Assembly (NCBI GenBank): GCA_010015655.1
Contig: ML976667.1
Coordinates: 933,941 to 997,940 of the forward strand
DNA: 64,000 bases
Origin: Bimuria novae-zelandiae CBS 107.79
Lineage: Eukaryota > Ascomycota > Dothideomycetes > Pleosporales > Didymosphaeriaceae
Direction: 5' to 3'
The position numbers and the translations under genes are program-made. Each line of letters opens with the position of its first letter. The first letter of the stretch is position 1. The notes beneath the pieces were generated by a model. The model searched no databases and was not told the origin of the DNA. It worked only from the letters and a program-made list of their open reading frames with translations. This document shows, one piece after another, positions 53,173 through 64,000 of this stretch.

Positions 53173-53952
53173 GGTGAGTATAATGTTTTTCCGACGGAGG
53201 TATAGTATGGGTGTGTAGTGGTAGTCACAGATGCCAAGGGTTAGACGAGGCAACATATATAAACGTGTGGGCCTCCCACAAGGCTTTATGCGACAATAGG
53301 GCTGATGACCGAACACAACAAAGGAACACGTTTACCTATTGAGCATGCGTGCCCTGTGCGGCGTGATCATGACGTCCGCGCATTCAGAGTGCGGCGAGGT
53401 GAGCTCAACGTGGTATCAATAGGTAACAAGGAAACTAGTGGCATTCTAGGGTTCAATGCTCGTTGCCAAAACGATGGACACAAAAACGCAAAAGCACCCA
53501 AGAGACATCCGGGCGCCTGGTAGAACGACACTGTATACGGGTAGTGAACGCTGTCGAGGCGAATGGTGGTGGCACAGAATCTCAACGTCTCCACACGAAG
53601 TCGCCGTGTACTGCGCGCGCGGGTAAACCACAGTCTGCACCGACGCTCGGATGTTGCGTGCGGGAAGATGAAATGTCTACAATGTTTCGTATCTAGAGTG
53701 TCGAACGAGAAAGGGGAGAAGAACGCGAGGCGGTGGCATTAGCGGAGGTGGGGCGTGCACCGTGTCCGCACCTGATCACGTGAACACGCGTAGCGAAGGC
53801 GGGTGCAAATGCGGCGCTCGCTTTCCACTCCGGTGCGCATGGCGGAGAAAGCAACTACATGATGAAACTATCTCCAAACAAAGTGCCCTATACGCCTGTG
53901 CAAATCACTAACGTGCAGACGTGGAGTTCGTCTGCATGTTGTTCGTTCCACG
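53173..53952. other. Intergenic, no gene seen
   Basis: GC-normal region between the small secreted protein and HRQ1; includes both promoters. CACGTG-like and CGTGTG-rich sequence near 53770-53800 is noted without assigned function. Confidence 0.45.
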
Positions 53953-56900
53953 TTGCGTCATCGATTTACGCCTCCTTTGACTCCCGAGGTCGTGTTTCGC
54001 AAGTTCGCCCTCCCGCAGCATGCGCCAACGATGCCACGACTGAAGGCCGCGACTGTATCCGATCAAGTAATCCGAAAGCGTAAACGAAAAACTCGCGAAG
54101 ATGAGCCGCGGCCGGATGCAACACCCGAAGCCGAAGCGCAGCTGGGCGAAACTGTGGTAGGGAGGACCACAACTACAACGATACCCACGAAGACGCACGA
54201 TGGGGGCAAGAAGCCGCGAAGAACACCAAAGAAGGACGATGGAACAGGAAAGCCGTCATTGGGCCGTCGCGGCTCTTCGACCGTCGTTAAAAGCACGATA
54301 CCATGGCCCGACCACATCACGAAGCTTGCTCAGGTACATCGCGCGCTGAACCTCGTGTACACGTTCTGCTGCACGCGAAAGCACCTTGCGACCACTCTGG
54401 ACAATCTGAAGAGCACCGTGAAGGCGAATATCCAGCGTGAATTGGTTATCGAGGATGTGGCGCAGATAACGGCATTGATACCGAAAGCGATCAATTTCGC
54501 ATACGTGGATGAGGCGATGCTGCAGATCAATTTGATGGGCGGAGAGGAGAATGCGCAGGGCAAGAAGGCTAGCGAACTCGCTTTTACCGAGCCTCAGCAG
54601 GACGCCCACGAACACAAGGAGGTGCTGCTGTTTGAGTTCATTGACGGCGACTTGAAGCGGCAGGTGCAACATGCAAAGACAGGCGAGCCGACGAAGGCAG
54701 TGCAGCGCTTGAGAAACGAGGATCTGAAAATGCCAGTCTATAGCCAGAAGCAGATGATGAAGCTCATTGAAAAGAGGAACACAAAGTTCACTTCAGCCGT
54801 CAACGCCTTTCTAAACCAGTGCGCCGAGGAAGGCCGCGATGCAGTCACCCATTTGCAACAGATCTCCCTACCTTATATTCCCATGCCGTCGGAGAGCAGA
54901 TCGGGAACACCGGGGCCGGAGAGGACTTTGCTACCCCCAACAATACCCACAGAGCGCAAAGCTATACCAGAAATCATTGAAGAAATCAAGACTTTGGAAT
55001 GGTACACTGGCCAGATTGTCCCCGACGGACACCGCGTGTTCGATCCTCAACTACCCATCTACGGCGAACTAAACTTTCAGATGTCTCAGAGCCTTGTCAA
55101 TGCGCTTTACAACACGCGAAACATCGAGCAGCTGTACGCTCATCAAGCAGAAGCCATCAACAATCTCTACGAAGGGCACAATGTGATTGTATCAACTTCT
55201 ACAAGTTCTGGCAAGTCGCTCATTTACCAGATTCCAGTCTTGCACCAACTGGAACAAGATATCAATACGAGAGCAATGTACATATTTCCTACGAAAGCTC
55301 TGGCCCAAGACCAAAGGCGGAGCTTGAAGGAAATTCTGCGATTCATGGACGGCTTACAAGATCTCGTCGTTCAGACGTTCGATGGCGACACGCTCATGAC
55401 GGATCGCAACTACATCCGAGATGAGGCTCGCATCATCTTTACGAACCCGGACATGCTCCACATCACAATCTTACCGCAAGAAGAAGCTTGGCGGTCGTTC
55501 TTGCAGAACTTGAGGTTCGTTGTAGTCGACGAGCTGCATGTCTACAACGGGTTGTTCGGAGCGCATGTCGCACTGATCATGAGACGCCTGCGAAGGATAT
55601 GCGCTGCGGTGGGAAACCGTCATGTCAAGTTCATATCCTGTTCCGCTACTGTTGCGAACCCAGAAGCACACATGAGGACTATATTTGGTGTGGACGAGGT
55701 CAAGCTGACTGATTTCGACGGATCGCCTTCTGGCAGAAAAGAATTTCTTTGTTGGAACACGCCGTTCAGAGATCCGGGTGATCCTACATCTGGGCGTGGT
55801 AATACTATGGCCGAGTCGGCGAAGCTCTTCTGCCAGCTGATTCTGCGCGGCATCAGAGTGATTGCCTTTTGTCGTATTAGAAAGCAATGCGAGGTTCTGC
55901 AAGCAGCGATTAAGACCGAGCTGCAGGAGTTGGAGCGTCCTGAAGTCATAGGACGAGTGATGTCCTATAGAGGCGGCTATACACCCCAGGATCGACGGCA
56001 AATAGAGCGTGAGATGTTCGATGGGAAGTTGGTCGGCATTGTAGCAACCAGCGCGCTCGAGTTGGGTGTCGACATTGGCACCCTCGATGCAGTCATTACG
56101 GTTGGCTTTCCGTACACCATCGCGAACTTGCGCCAACAAAGCGGCCGTGCGGGTCGACGAAACAAGGATTCTCTTTCTGTCTTGGTTGGTGACGGTTTTC
56201 CGACCGATCAGTTTTACATGTCGAACCCGGATGAGATTTTCACAAAGCCCAATTGCGAGTTGCAAGTCGATCTAGAGAACATCCTCGTTCTCGAAGGCCA
56301 CATTCAATGCGCGGCCTACGAGATGCCGATCAATGCCGATGCCGACGAAGTGTATTTTGGTCCTCTCCTCCACAAGATCGCACGAGAGCGTATGCGCAAA
56401 GACGACAATGGCTTCTTTCATTGCAATGAACGCTTTCTTCCTCAGCCTTCGCGCCATGTAGCCATCCGCGACACAGAAGACACCCACTTCGCCATTATCG
56501 ACACCACACACGGAAAGAACACGGTCCTCGAAGAACTGGAAGCCTCCCGCGCCTTTTTCACCATCTACGAGGGTGGCATCTTCTTGCACCAAGGCAATAC
56601 GTATCTTGTCAAGGAGTTCAGCCAAGTGCGCATGATCGCTAAAGTCGAGTACGTGAAGGTGGACTGGACAACGCAGCAGCGTGACTTCACGGACATCGAC
56701 CCGGTAGAAACACACGCCATCCGCCGCATACCCAATTCGTGCTCCAAGGCATTTTACGGCCCGATCAAGATCCAGCAAGTTGTCTTCGGCTTCTTCAAAG
56801 TGGACAAGAAGAGGCGAATCCTGGACGCTGTGCAAGTCGACAACCCGCCCATCATACTATACAGCAAGGGCATGTGGCTCGACGTGCCCAAAGCCGCGCT

Positions 56901-57510
56901 CGACATCCTGAACGAACGTCGACTGAACATCGCGGCGGCCATCCACGCAGCCGAGCACGCGATCCTCTCGCTGATGCCCAACTTCGTCATCAGCATGCCC
57001 GGCGACGTGCGCACCGAGTGTAAAGTCGCCGCCAAGGAATTCGCAAAGCGCGAGACGCAGCGCAAGCGCCCGGCGCGATTAACCTTTTACGATGCCAAAG
57101 GCGGTGCTTCAGGCTCGGGCATCTCGACGAAAGCATTCGAGTTTGTGGACACGCTGCTCGAGCAGGCGTGCCAGCGCGTGCAAGCTTGTCACTGTCTCGA
57201 AGGCTGTCTGGAATGTTGCTGCGACGAAGCGTGCAAGCAGGCGAACCAGGTCATGAGCAAAGCGGGTGCGCTGGTCATCATCATGTGTCTGCTCGGCAGA
57301 GAGAAGGAGATTGACATTGAGGCGCTGCCCTATGGGGATGAGGACGTTGTGCCTGCGGGCATCGAGACGGTGGTCCCGGCGGAGGAGGTCCGCATGGTGA
57401 GGGGCAAATTTGTGGATGGCGTGTTTGTGAAGAACGAGCCGGAGGATGACTTTTCGAAGAGTATTAGTATGTTTGGTGGGGAGAAGACGTTTATTGGGGT
57501 GCACAAGTAG
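53953..57510 (+). CDS. HRQ1: Hrq1 RecQ4-like DNA helicase
   Basis: 3'-5' superfamily 2 helicase of the RECQL4/Hrq1 type, acting in interstrand crosslink repair and genome stability in the nucleus. One exon, 1185 codons from ATG 53953; ATG 54031 (MPRLKAATVSDQ) is an equally plausible start and matches the beginning of ordered sequence better. A basic, disordered N terminus precedes a UBL-like/winged region. Helicase lobe 1 has motif I STSTSSGKSLIYQIP (about residue 420) and motif II VVDELHVYNG (about 524); lobe 2 has VIAFCRIRKQCEVLQ, GIVATSALELGVDIG and QQSGRAGRRNKDSL (motif VI). The C terminus is the MZB domain with a cysteine cluster ACHCLEGCLECCCDEACKQA near residue 1080. Length fits the family. 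Intact despite lying between two transposon-rich regions. Confidence 0.94.
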   Translation: MRHRFTPPLTPEVVFRKFALPQHAPTMPRLKAATVSDQVIRKRKRKTREDEPRPDATPEAEAQLGETVVGRTTTTTIPTKTHDGGKKPRRTPKKDDGTGKPSLGRRGSSTVVKSTIPWPDHITKLAQVHRALNLVYTFCCTRKHLATTLDNLKSTVKANIQRELVIEDVAQITALIPKAINFAYVDEAMLQINLMGGEENAQGKKASELAFTEPQQDAHEHKEVLLFEFIDGDLKRQVQHAKTGEPTKAVQRLRNEDLKMPVYSQKQMMKLIEKRNTKFTSAVNAFLNQCAEEGRDAVTHLQQISLPYIPMPSESRSGTPGPERTLLPPTIPTERKAIPEIIEEIKTLEWYTGQIVPDGHRVFDPQLPIYGELNFQMSQSLVNALYNTRNIEQLYAHQAEAINNLYEGHNVIVSTSTSSGKSLIYQIPVLHQLEQDINTRAMYIFPTKALAQDQRRSLKEILRFMDGLQDLVVQTFDGDTLMTDRNYIRDEARIIFTNPDMLHITILPQEEAWRSFLQNLRFVVVDELHVYNGLFGAHVALIMRRLRRICAAVGNRHVKFISCSATVANPEAHMRTIFGVDEVKLTDFDGSPSGRKEFLCWNTPFRDPGDPTSGRGNTMAESAKLFCQLILRGIRVIAFCRIRKQCEVLQAAIKTELQELERPEVIGRVMSYRGGYTPQDRRQIEREMFDGKLVGIVATSALELGVDIGTLDAVITVGFPYTIANLRQQSGRAGRRNKDSLSVLVGDGFPTDQFYMSNPDEIFTKPNCELQVDLENILVLEGHIQCAAYEMPINADADEVYFGPLLHKIARERMRKDDNGFFHCNERFLPQPSRHVAIRDTEDTHFAIIDTTHGKNTVLEELEASRAFFTIYEGGIFLHQGNTYLVKEFSQVRMIAKVEYVKVDWTTQQRDFTDIDPVETHAIRRIPNSCSKAFYGPIKIQQVVFGFFKVDKKRRILDAVQVDNPPIILYSKGMWLDVPKAALDILNERRLNIAAAIHAAEHAILSLMPNFVISMPGDVRTECKVAAKEFAKRETQRKRPARLTFYDAKGGASGSGISTKAFEFVDTLLEQACQRVQACHCLEGCLECCCDEACKQANQVMSKAGALVIIMCLLGREKEIDIEALPYGDEDVVPAGIETVVPAEEVRMVRGKFVDGVFVKNEPEDDFSKSISMFGGEKTFIGVHK

Positions 57511-57823
57511 CGAGCAGGACCCCACTCGAGCGTGGTTGTATAGCCTGCGCGTGAATCTATGCTATCTGCGATAGATGCGAATGAAGACGTTTTCAATCAC
57601 GTTACGACGGTCGACTGGAGCAAATGGCACCAGTGACACTGCTGTTGTTCCGTGCAGGGTCTCTGCTTCGGACGGGAACACGGGATTAATGACCCTTCAG
57701 CACAGTGCTGCATCGCCTAGGCTGTCCCATGAAGCCTCGATTGACAGCTATGCTCAGGCAGCCGGATATACCGCAAGTCAGGTATATTACGTTGCTAGCT
57801 TCGGACGAACTACGTACTTTCCA
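57511..57823. other. Intergenic between convergent HRQ1 and pectin lyase remnant
   Basis: 313 bp holding both 3' ends; nothing else recognised. Confidence 0.5.
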
Positions 57824-58407
57824 TTAATTCACCTTACCGATGCCAGCGTTGGCTAGTACAGTGCTCTTCGTGCTCGATGCCGAAATGGGTACCACAGTCC
57901 AGCGCGAGCCATAGCTCTGGAACCTCGCGAGCACACCCGTGTCCTTCTTGTTGATAAGGCTGCCACTGCCCGACGCGGTGTTGGTCTGGCAACTGCGCCC
58001 CAGATATGCTGAACAGGTTCCGGCCGACGACGAGTCCGTTTCGAAGATGCTGCCGGCGGAGCTTTCGTTTGTAAATGGGGTCGTCACGCTCTCGAACACG
58101 TTACCCTCCGACAGCAGGTTCGTGCCCTCGTACACGTCGAAGGCATGTCCCTTCATGTTGTAGAAGTAGTTGTTGGTTGCTTGGACGTCCTGCGACATGC
58201 CGGGCTCGCCGAGCTTAGGCGCACGACCGGATACTCCGTGGTAGTAGTTACGGTCGAGCGTGATAACGAAACCAGCACCGATGAACAGGTTGGTCCCTGT
58301 GGATTCATGTCTCAGCTAGAATGTTCAACGATACATATGTTTTTGAACTTACAGTAATGCTGGGTGTTGCAGGTGGCGGAGGTCGTCGTCGTACCGTCAA
58401 ACTCATA
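57824..58407 (-). pseudogene. Pectin lyase (PL1) 3' half, 5' half lost
   Basis: C-terminal part of a secreted pectin lyase, which cleaves methyl-esterified pectin. From the break at 58407 the exon reads YEFDGTTTTSATCNTQHY, an intron (58297-58352, GTAAGT...CACAG) splits a Trp codon, and the next exon reads TNLFIGAGFVITLDRNYYHG, VSGRAPKLGEPGMSQDVQAT, NNYFYNMKGHAFDVYEGTNL, ending with VLANAGIGKVN. The catalytic-site context VSGRAPKLG is intact, and the surviving part has no frameshift. About 175-180 residues are present of the roughly 370-380 usual for the family. The coding sequence stops abruptly against TA-rich transposon DNA, so the 5' half was displaced or deleted by the insertion. No matching 5' half is seen beyond the element. 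Confidence 0.88.
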
Positions 58408-61400
58408 ACTATATAAAAAGAATAGTATATAGTTATAGCTTATATTTAATTTAAATTATAAAATCTTTTAAATTAAAAGAGCTATTTAAGATTAAAGATT
58501 ATGACTAGGTAAAACCTAACCCACGTCCGTGCGGATCTGACCCAACTTGTTACAAGGGGTTTACGTACCTAAGCCTGATCCGAGTTAAGGGAGGATAGGT
58601 TAAGAGTAAAATGCCTCGCAGATATGTTTAGTAGTTAAAAGCTTAATAATAATAGTAAGTTGTTTTATAAATAATCTAATTCTATAATAAACTATAGAAT
58701 AACTAACTAAGAGATTTATTAATTTAATATAAGAGATATACTCGTAGTATGTTAAGAATTATAAGAAGTAGGAAAGGTATAAAAAATATATTAAATAATA
58801 TACTATTTATTCTAGCCCTTACTACTATTAGAATTATTATTATAGTTTTACTAAGACTCTATAGTTCCGAGAACTATAGTAGTCCCTAGAGACTTTTACT
58901 TATAGGGGACTATATTACGTAATTACTAACCTAAGCTACCCGCACTTCTGTATATTTGTCTAGTATAGTTATTTTACTAATAATAACGCTCTTAGCGTAA
59001 TTATATAGTTTTATTATTTTTATAAAGTTTATAATTATAATACTATCTCTCCTCTTAAGGCTATTATCCTAATACCTTAATTTATTACATTACTATACTA
59101 TTAGCGCGTAAATTTTAATTTTTATAAAAGTACGTATTCTTACTTTCTAAGATAAATTATAGCTTTTTTTTTACCTTGCTAACTATACTAAAAGCCTTTT
59201 ATTTATTTATTTTACAACTCGCTGTGCCTGTGCGGACAGAGTGTAATCTTAAAGTCTAAAGATAGTGTTTAGTTATAAGCGTTATAGAAAAGAGAAGTTA
59301 CGTTATTTTATAAATACTACTTTTAAGGAGTGTGCTAGCTATATCTTAGTCTACCTTCCCTGTAGTCTATAGGTTCCTGAGAAAGATTAGGAACGTGTTT
59401 AGAGAGAGAAGCGTGAGAAGTATCTAAAGCTTCTTAAGGTAAAAGAGCGTTAAGCCCTTACTGCTCTAAAGACTGCGCGTCTTAAGCGTGAGTTAGCTAA
59501 GGCTAAAGAGAAGGAGCACGACTATGCTTAACACAACCTTCGCGTTGTCGATGCGATAAGGCTCCTGGAGAAATAAAAAGAGGATCTAAAAGGTATAGCC
59601 GCCGTTAATATCTACAAACTATCGCAACTCGCACCTCCAAAGGCTAACTTAAGCTAGTTATAGGCTAATCCTTTTTTATTTAACTTTAATTCTTTTTTAT
59701 TTTTTAATATTTTCTTCTTACTTATTAATTTTCTATGTAAGGGTGTTATTAGTAGTAATCTGTTACTAATCTCCTATAGTTTATAAGACTTTTCTTTAGT
59801 TCTTTAGTTCTTTAGTGTTATATTACTCTAGCTATTCTTTCTACGTAATTAAATATTTAGGCTATCTTTAGTCTATCTTTAGGTCATTAATTTTTTTAAT
59901 CTTATATTTATTATTTTTTAGATCTAACTAAGTTTTTACTAGAGTGTCTAGGGGTGCTAGTTCTAAAAGTAATTTATAAAACGTAAAGTAGATCTTTATA
60001 CCTGTTAATAAAAGTAATTTAGTTATAATAGGTCCCTTAGTTTCTTATACTTTAAAAGGGCCTACTTAGAGGTAATCTAGTTTTTTACTAGGTTGTTTTA
60101 TTCTTAAATTTTTTTTATAATAGGAAGACTTTATCTCCCCTTTTAAAAATTAGTCTTTTAATCCTTTATTTATTAGCGTTTTTAGATGCTATGAGGGCTT
60201 TTTAAGTAATTTATTTTTATAGGACTTTATAAAGTTCCTTTATCTTTTAAGTTTTATTAAAAGCTTTTATAGAAATGCTTTCTACATCCCTTAAATTTTA
60301 ATAAGCAACCAGCTTATATCTGTAGTTAGTATAGTATAGGGAGTATCGTGTTATTCCTAATCTTGCGCTATTATATACTAGCTAGGCCGTTAGTAGTAAC
60401 TCTACCTAAATACTATATTATTTATTAACATATAATTATAGGTACTATTTTAAAGTTTAATTCGTACGTTCTATTTATCTATTAGTCTAGGGGTGGAAAC
60501 TTATTAAGAGCTTCTTATTAACGCCTAGAGCTATTATAAAGATATTTTAGTACCTAGACATAAAGAGCTTATCTTTATCTATAATAAATTTCTTTAGTAG
60601 TCTGTATTCTGCGAATACTATGCTATTTACTTTATAAGCTAGTTTCTTTACCGTTATAGATTCTTCTATAGGTCTAAACTTAGCTACCTTAGTTAGGCAG
60701 TCTACTATTACTATAATAGTATTATATATTTGCTTTATCCCTAGCTATAGTAATTTTAAGAGTTTTATTATAAAATCTATTATTACACTCTGCTAAGGTT
60801 ATTTAGCTATTTATAGTAGTTATAATAGTTTATAAGGCTTATATCTCTTTAGCTTGTCCTTATGGCATGCTAAATAATTACTTATAGCCTTAGTTACTAT
60901 TTACTTAAGTCTAAGGATAGTATATTTTATAAGGGACTAGGTGCTTAAGGAGCTAAAGGTGCTAGAAGAATACTTATAAATTTAATAAAGAGTCTAAAGT
61001 TAAGCTTTAAGTATTAAACTTATATATCTAGGGTTCGCATAACTAAGGGTTAAAGATCTAAGGTTATAACTAGGCGTAGCCTATTATATATCTCCCTTTC
61101 TTTTATTAGGAATAAAGAAAAATCTTCGCGTTTTATCTTACTATATAGCTTCGCGATTATTTTATTATCTACTTATAATCCTTTCACTATTATAACCTCT
61201 TACTAGTTCTGTTCTCGCGTATCTAATTTTATATTTTACTATAAGTAGTTACTATAGTAGTATATTCGCGCTAGTATATTTACTTATTATTATATATATA
61301 AAATCGCTTCTTGCTTAGCTTCTAAACATTACTTTTTTATACTCTCTTTTTTCTTATCTTAGCTTTATATACTATAATGTTTTACTTTTAGCCTAGTCTT

Positions 61401-61611
61401 TTTTAATTTTATAATCTAATTCCTCTCCTTATTCTAATAAGATAGCTAGCCCTTTACGTAATAGCTACACGATAAGAACTCTTAAGCGTTAAAAGTATAT
61501 TATTAATTTAAATAATAAGATAAAGGAAGCCCCGTCCCTATTATAGTTACTTAACTACCAACTTAAGAAGATACTAAGTAGTTATATTAACTCTTAACGT
61601 TAGACTATAGC
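58408..61611 (-). mobile_element. Truncated second copy of the Gypsy family, RIP-mutated
   Basis: TA-rich DNA with stretches matching the element at 30661-37748: an LTR-like block (58548-59042), then the same polypurine end (CTATCTCTCCTCTTAAGG), the chromodomain-side region, and a segment at about 60340-60400 (TTGCGCTATTATATACTAGC) that parallels 32425-32450 of the first copy. The internal part extends through integrase and breaks off near 61611, so gag, protease and reverse transcriptase are missing. No second LTR and no target duplication are found. The LTR is about 495 bp, longer than the 452 bp of the first copy, so it may be a related subfamily. 58408-58547 is other RIP-mutated DNA of unknown origin. 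Confidence 0.8.
58548..59042 (-). repeat. LTR of the truncated Gypsy copy
   Basis: Begins TGTTACAAGGGG and ends TTATAATA before the polypurine tract; its inner half parallels the 452-bp LTRs (for example GGGACTATATTACGTAATTA against GGGACTTTGTTACGTAACTG). Confidence 0.7.
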
Positions 61612-62440
61612 TTAGATTTCTACACTCCGTCCTTTAGCGCTAAACCCCTCCTTTAAGGCTTCTTCAAGATTGGTCTGCCAGGAGATACCATTAACCTGTA
61701 GTGAATTTCCAAAGGAGCAGTTAACTTTTAGGTGGCGTAAGTTACGCAGTTCGAACAACCCTTGAAAGCACCAGTAAGTTCGAATAACTTCCTTCGCCAT
61801 GGGGTAGCGTGGCCCTTTTGCCATGTAGTATGGTGAGGTGCAATGCGCCAATAAGGATGGTCCCAGGATGGTGCTCGTGATTCCTGGGCACTGCGATAGG
61901 AGACCTGCTGCGGTAGGTCGACGAGGAGATTCAGGGTCCTTGACGAACTGGTTGTTTGCGCCTGCTACAAGGAGCGGAAGCCATGTATCAAGCGATTAGC
62001 CTATCATGCGCACCGAGTGCAAGCCACCCTCAAACTGCTTTAGAAAGTGGATCAATTTGTTGTGCCAATCATCGCTCGATTACTCAAAAATGAACCGAGT
62101 TCGGCGCACCCCATGCCAAAGTGATCTCCGCCCTAAAAGCTTTGGTAATGAACGTAAACGTCGGGAGGATTTCAGGGTAGAAGACAAGTTGGGAGATTTT
62201 AGTGTCGTAGTCAATCTTGAAACGGCTCGGCAAATCCTTCATAGCGTAAGTCCAGATCTTCTCCCGGAGCTCCACAGGTAGCTTAATTAAACCTTGAGGC
62301 GGGAGCGGCCGCTCGGGAATCATGATGAAGGCTTGCTGAGGCTTCTTCTGTAGAGCGCGGACATGTTTAGGTCGAGAAGTCAAGTGCGAAGATGCGGATG
62401 ATTTCGTCATCATCGAGAGTCGTTGCAACGATTGTTCCAA
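61612..62440 (-). pseudogene. 2EXR-type protein, broken by nonsense codons and one indel
   Basis: The N-terminal part (62440 down) reads LPPQGLIKLPVELREKIWTY, AMKDLPSRFKIDYD, FYPEILPTFTFITKAFRAEI, the pattern of the 2EXR domain common in Dothideomycetes. At a T5 run (about 62085) the frame shifts by one base; the next frame gives SSDDWHNKLIHFLKQFEGGL after a TAA, and a second TAA follows HSVRMIG. The same frame then stays open for about 120 residues (LPLLVAGANNQFVKDPESPR, LFELRNLRHLKVNCSFGNSL) and stops naturally after SVEI at 61612, exactly where the TA-rich element begins. Function of the family is unknown. One indel and two nonsense codons indicate a pseudogene. Confidence 0.7.
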
Positions 62441-62810
62441 ATCATCGGCGCTAAAGCGGGGAAGTGAATGAGTGTCAGGGCTGGCAACAAACGAGTTCGG
62501 CGATTCGAAAGAGAGGTGCTGTCGAACTCCTCTATACCTTTGAAGTTCGCCATCGAGGTAGGTAAAACGGCTGTAGTTAGTCTTGTCATGGGAAAGAGCT
62601 ATCGCTGGGGTTCGAGATCGTGAAGTCAGAATTTATGGAAGGGGCGAAGGAGGCCGCACGCTTGGGAAGGTGCGCTCGTGGACACGAGCTGGTGCACGAA
62701 CCTGCGAATCAACCTCTTGGCGACAAAGTGAACGAGCAATGACGCGCGCTTCTGCGCGCTGAGCTTGGACATACGGGTGCGTATAGGGAGAAAATACTTG
62801 GAATTGATCA
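62441..62810. other. Intergenic between 2EXR pseudogene and transcription factor
   Basis: No gene recognised. A minus-strand frame across 62633-62932 is a chance frame over the last exon of the neighbouring gene. Confidence 0.4.
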
Positions 62811-64000
62811 TCACAATTGGAACCACTCCTTCCACATTCGGCCTCTAGCTCCTTCCGGTGGTAGCGGGCACTCTCCTCGACCTTCTGCCATAATGTCCAT
62901 GGCAAAGTATACGGCGAATCTACCATTGCCATCCATATCGCCTCTCACGATGGTACCTAGAAACTCCCTCCAAAGTCAGCTTCACTCAAAGAGTTGGGGC
63001 CAGTAGCGATGCATCTCTTAGCCCAGGGACGCGGGTGCGTGCTGTTCAGACAAAATACACCGCACCACAGGCTTACGTACTCAGCACTCTCGCGTTCTCC
63101 GTCGGCCACCCAGTCACAGGATCGACCTCGCGCTCCTCGATCTCGATAAGCCGTCTCAGTACTACGGCTTGTTGCTGAGCATCCCAGAGGCCTTCGCGAG
63201 GAAGATTCCGTTCGAGAAGAGCGACGGCTTCACGGCGAGTAGCAGGACATCGACAACGTGAAGCCACAAGATTGAGAATAGGGATGATAGTGATTTCGAA
63301 GGTGAAGTTCGCCGCAGGTGAAGTCGTCCCCGCGCGTTGGCTGTAGTCAATGACCTTCCTACAGTGATTAACAATAGCCTTGAAGCGCGGGAGATGTCGA
63401 TCAATTGCGCACTGATTGGGATCTGCAACAGATGCGGCGACAATGTAGGTCATGTAATAGCAAGCCTTAAGCGAGTGTGCTGTGATGGTATCGTCTTGGG
63501 AAAGAGTCGTGCTGCGCTCGAGGTCTTCTAGTGCTGTCCACCAGTCGTCCAGCGCATGTAACAAAGCTTGCTGGTCCAATAGCTTGATCTCCGGGGTGGG
63601 CGATGTTAGCCTGTAGTTCTCGCCCATAAGACGTAAGAAGAGCAAGCCATGATTACGAAGCTCGTGCATTGCAAACTGGGCCTCCAATACCGATATGAAG
63701 GAAACTTGAGGAGTATCAGGAGAGCGCTGAACTATGGATAGGGCGAGCTCGGTTGGTACGCCGTACATTATACCCGTGGTAAGCAGGCGGTGGAAGAGAG
63801 GTACAAGGGACTTTTCAATTAGTTCGGAGCCTAGTCTTTTCGAGCGACTCCTTCTTTGATTCTCCCTGAGAGTCTTCAAGATTCGAAGACCGTTGTTGTA
63901 GTGCAACATCGCGGTGTCGTAGTTGCCGCGTAGGATCTCTATGCCGACGAAGATGAGGCACGAAACAAGACCGACTTCAGGTGCGTAGGAAGGCTCAAGA
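62811..64000 (-). CDS. Fungal transcription factor, C-terminal part (Zn2Cys6 family-like; 5' end beyond window)
   Basis: Exon 63081-64000 continues to the right edge; a 124-nt intron (62957-63080, GTACGT...TTCTAG) leads to a last exon 62811-62956. The protein begins in the window with LEPSYAPEVGLVSCLIFVGI, EILRGNYDTAMLHYNNGLRI, a helical segment that in ascomycete Zn2Cys6 regulators follows the DNA-binding region (the usual fungal-specific middle homology). It continues with LFHRLLTTGIMYGVP, AQFAMHELRNHGLLFLRLMG and LLERNLPREGLWDAQQQAVV, and ends GNGRFAVYFAMDIMAEG ... MWKEWFQL. The zinc cluster itself would lie outside the window, so the DNA-binding type is inferred. No lesions seen. Target genes unknown. 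Confidence 0.75.

Noticed and set aside
1..64000. CRISPR arrays, rRNA genes, bacterial operons or riboswitches
   Set aside because: No regularly spaced repeats, no rRNA-like blocks; the gene set and introns are fungal.

Overview
This window is fungal nuclear DNA, most likely from a filamentous ascomycete of the Dothideomycetes (Pleosporales-like). The evidence is many 45-70 nt introns with GT...AG ends and CTNAC-type branch sites, ascomycete-type genes (SCH9, ADA2, chitin synthase, AKR1, eIF3g, HRQ1), plant cell-wall lyases, 2EXR-type proteins, and blocks of TA-rich DNA with the hallmark of repeat-induced point mutation (RIP): CpA changed to TpA, leaving coding frames full of TAA and TAG. The genus is an inference.

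Layout. (1) 1-27 kb is gene-dense and equilibrated: a SCH9-type AGC kinase (cut by the left edge), ADA2 of SAGA, an uncharacterised 438-aa protein, a broken pectate lyase, a secreted two-domain protein interrupted by one in-frame TAG, a TLDc-like protein, a division-1 chitin synthase, a partial unknown gene, a tRNA-like segment followed by a poly(A) tract, an AFG1-like mitochondrial ATPase, the palmitoyltransferase AKR1, a small F-box/2EXR-like remnant, eIF3g and an NmrA-like protein. (2) 27-53 kb is an accessory, transposon-built block. A hAT transposon (29252-39472, 8-bp target duplication) sits in a host reading frame and itself contains a full-length, heavily RIP-mutated Ty3/Gypsy chromovirus (30661-37748, two 452-bp LTRs, 5-bp duplication). 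A second, much less mutated hAT (41269-43606) follows, then a degenerate CYP52-like P450 and a small secreted protein. Next is a 6.5-kb element with about 0.75-kb terminal inverted repeats (46079-52629) whose cargo is a NACHT-ankyrin NLR gene with an N-terminal sigma-like motif; its right arm is split by a Fot1/pogo transposon (50657-52503). (3) 53-57.5 kb holds the intact helicase gene HRQ1. (4) 57.8-64 kb holds the 3' half of a pectin lyase, cut by a truncated second copy of the Gypsy family, a 2EXR pseudogene, and the C-terminal part of a fungal transcription factor running off the right edge.

The housekeeping genes do not form one pathway; they act in nutrient signalling, chromatin, wall synthesis, mitochondria, protein lipidation, translation and DNA repair. 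The accessory block tells the more interesting story: two cell-wall lyases, a P450 and several small or secreted genes are decaying next to nested transposons, and an NLR-type immune/incompatibility gene appears to be packaged between long inverted repeats. There are 438 N bases at 48820-49257, inside the ankyrin part of that NLR gene.
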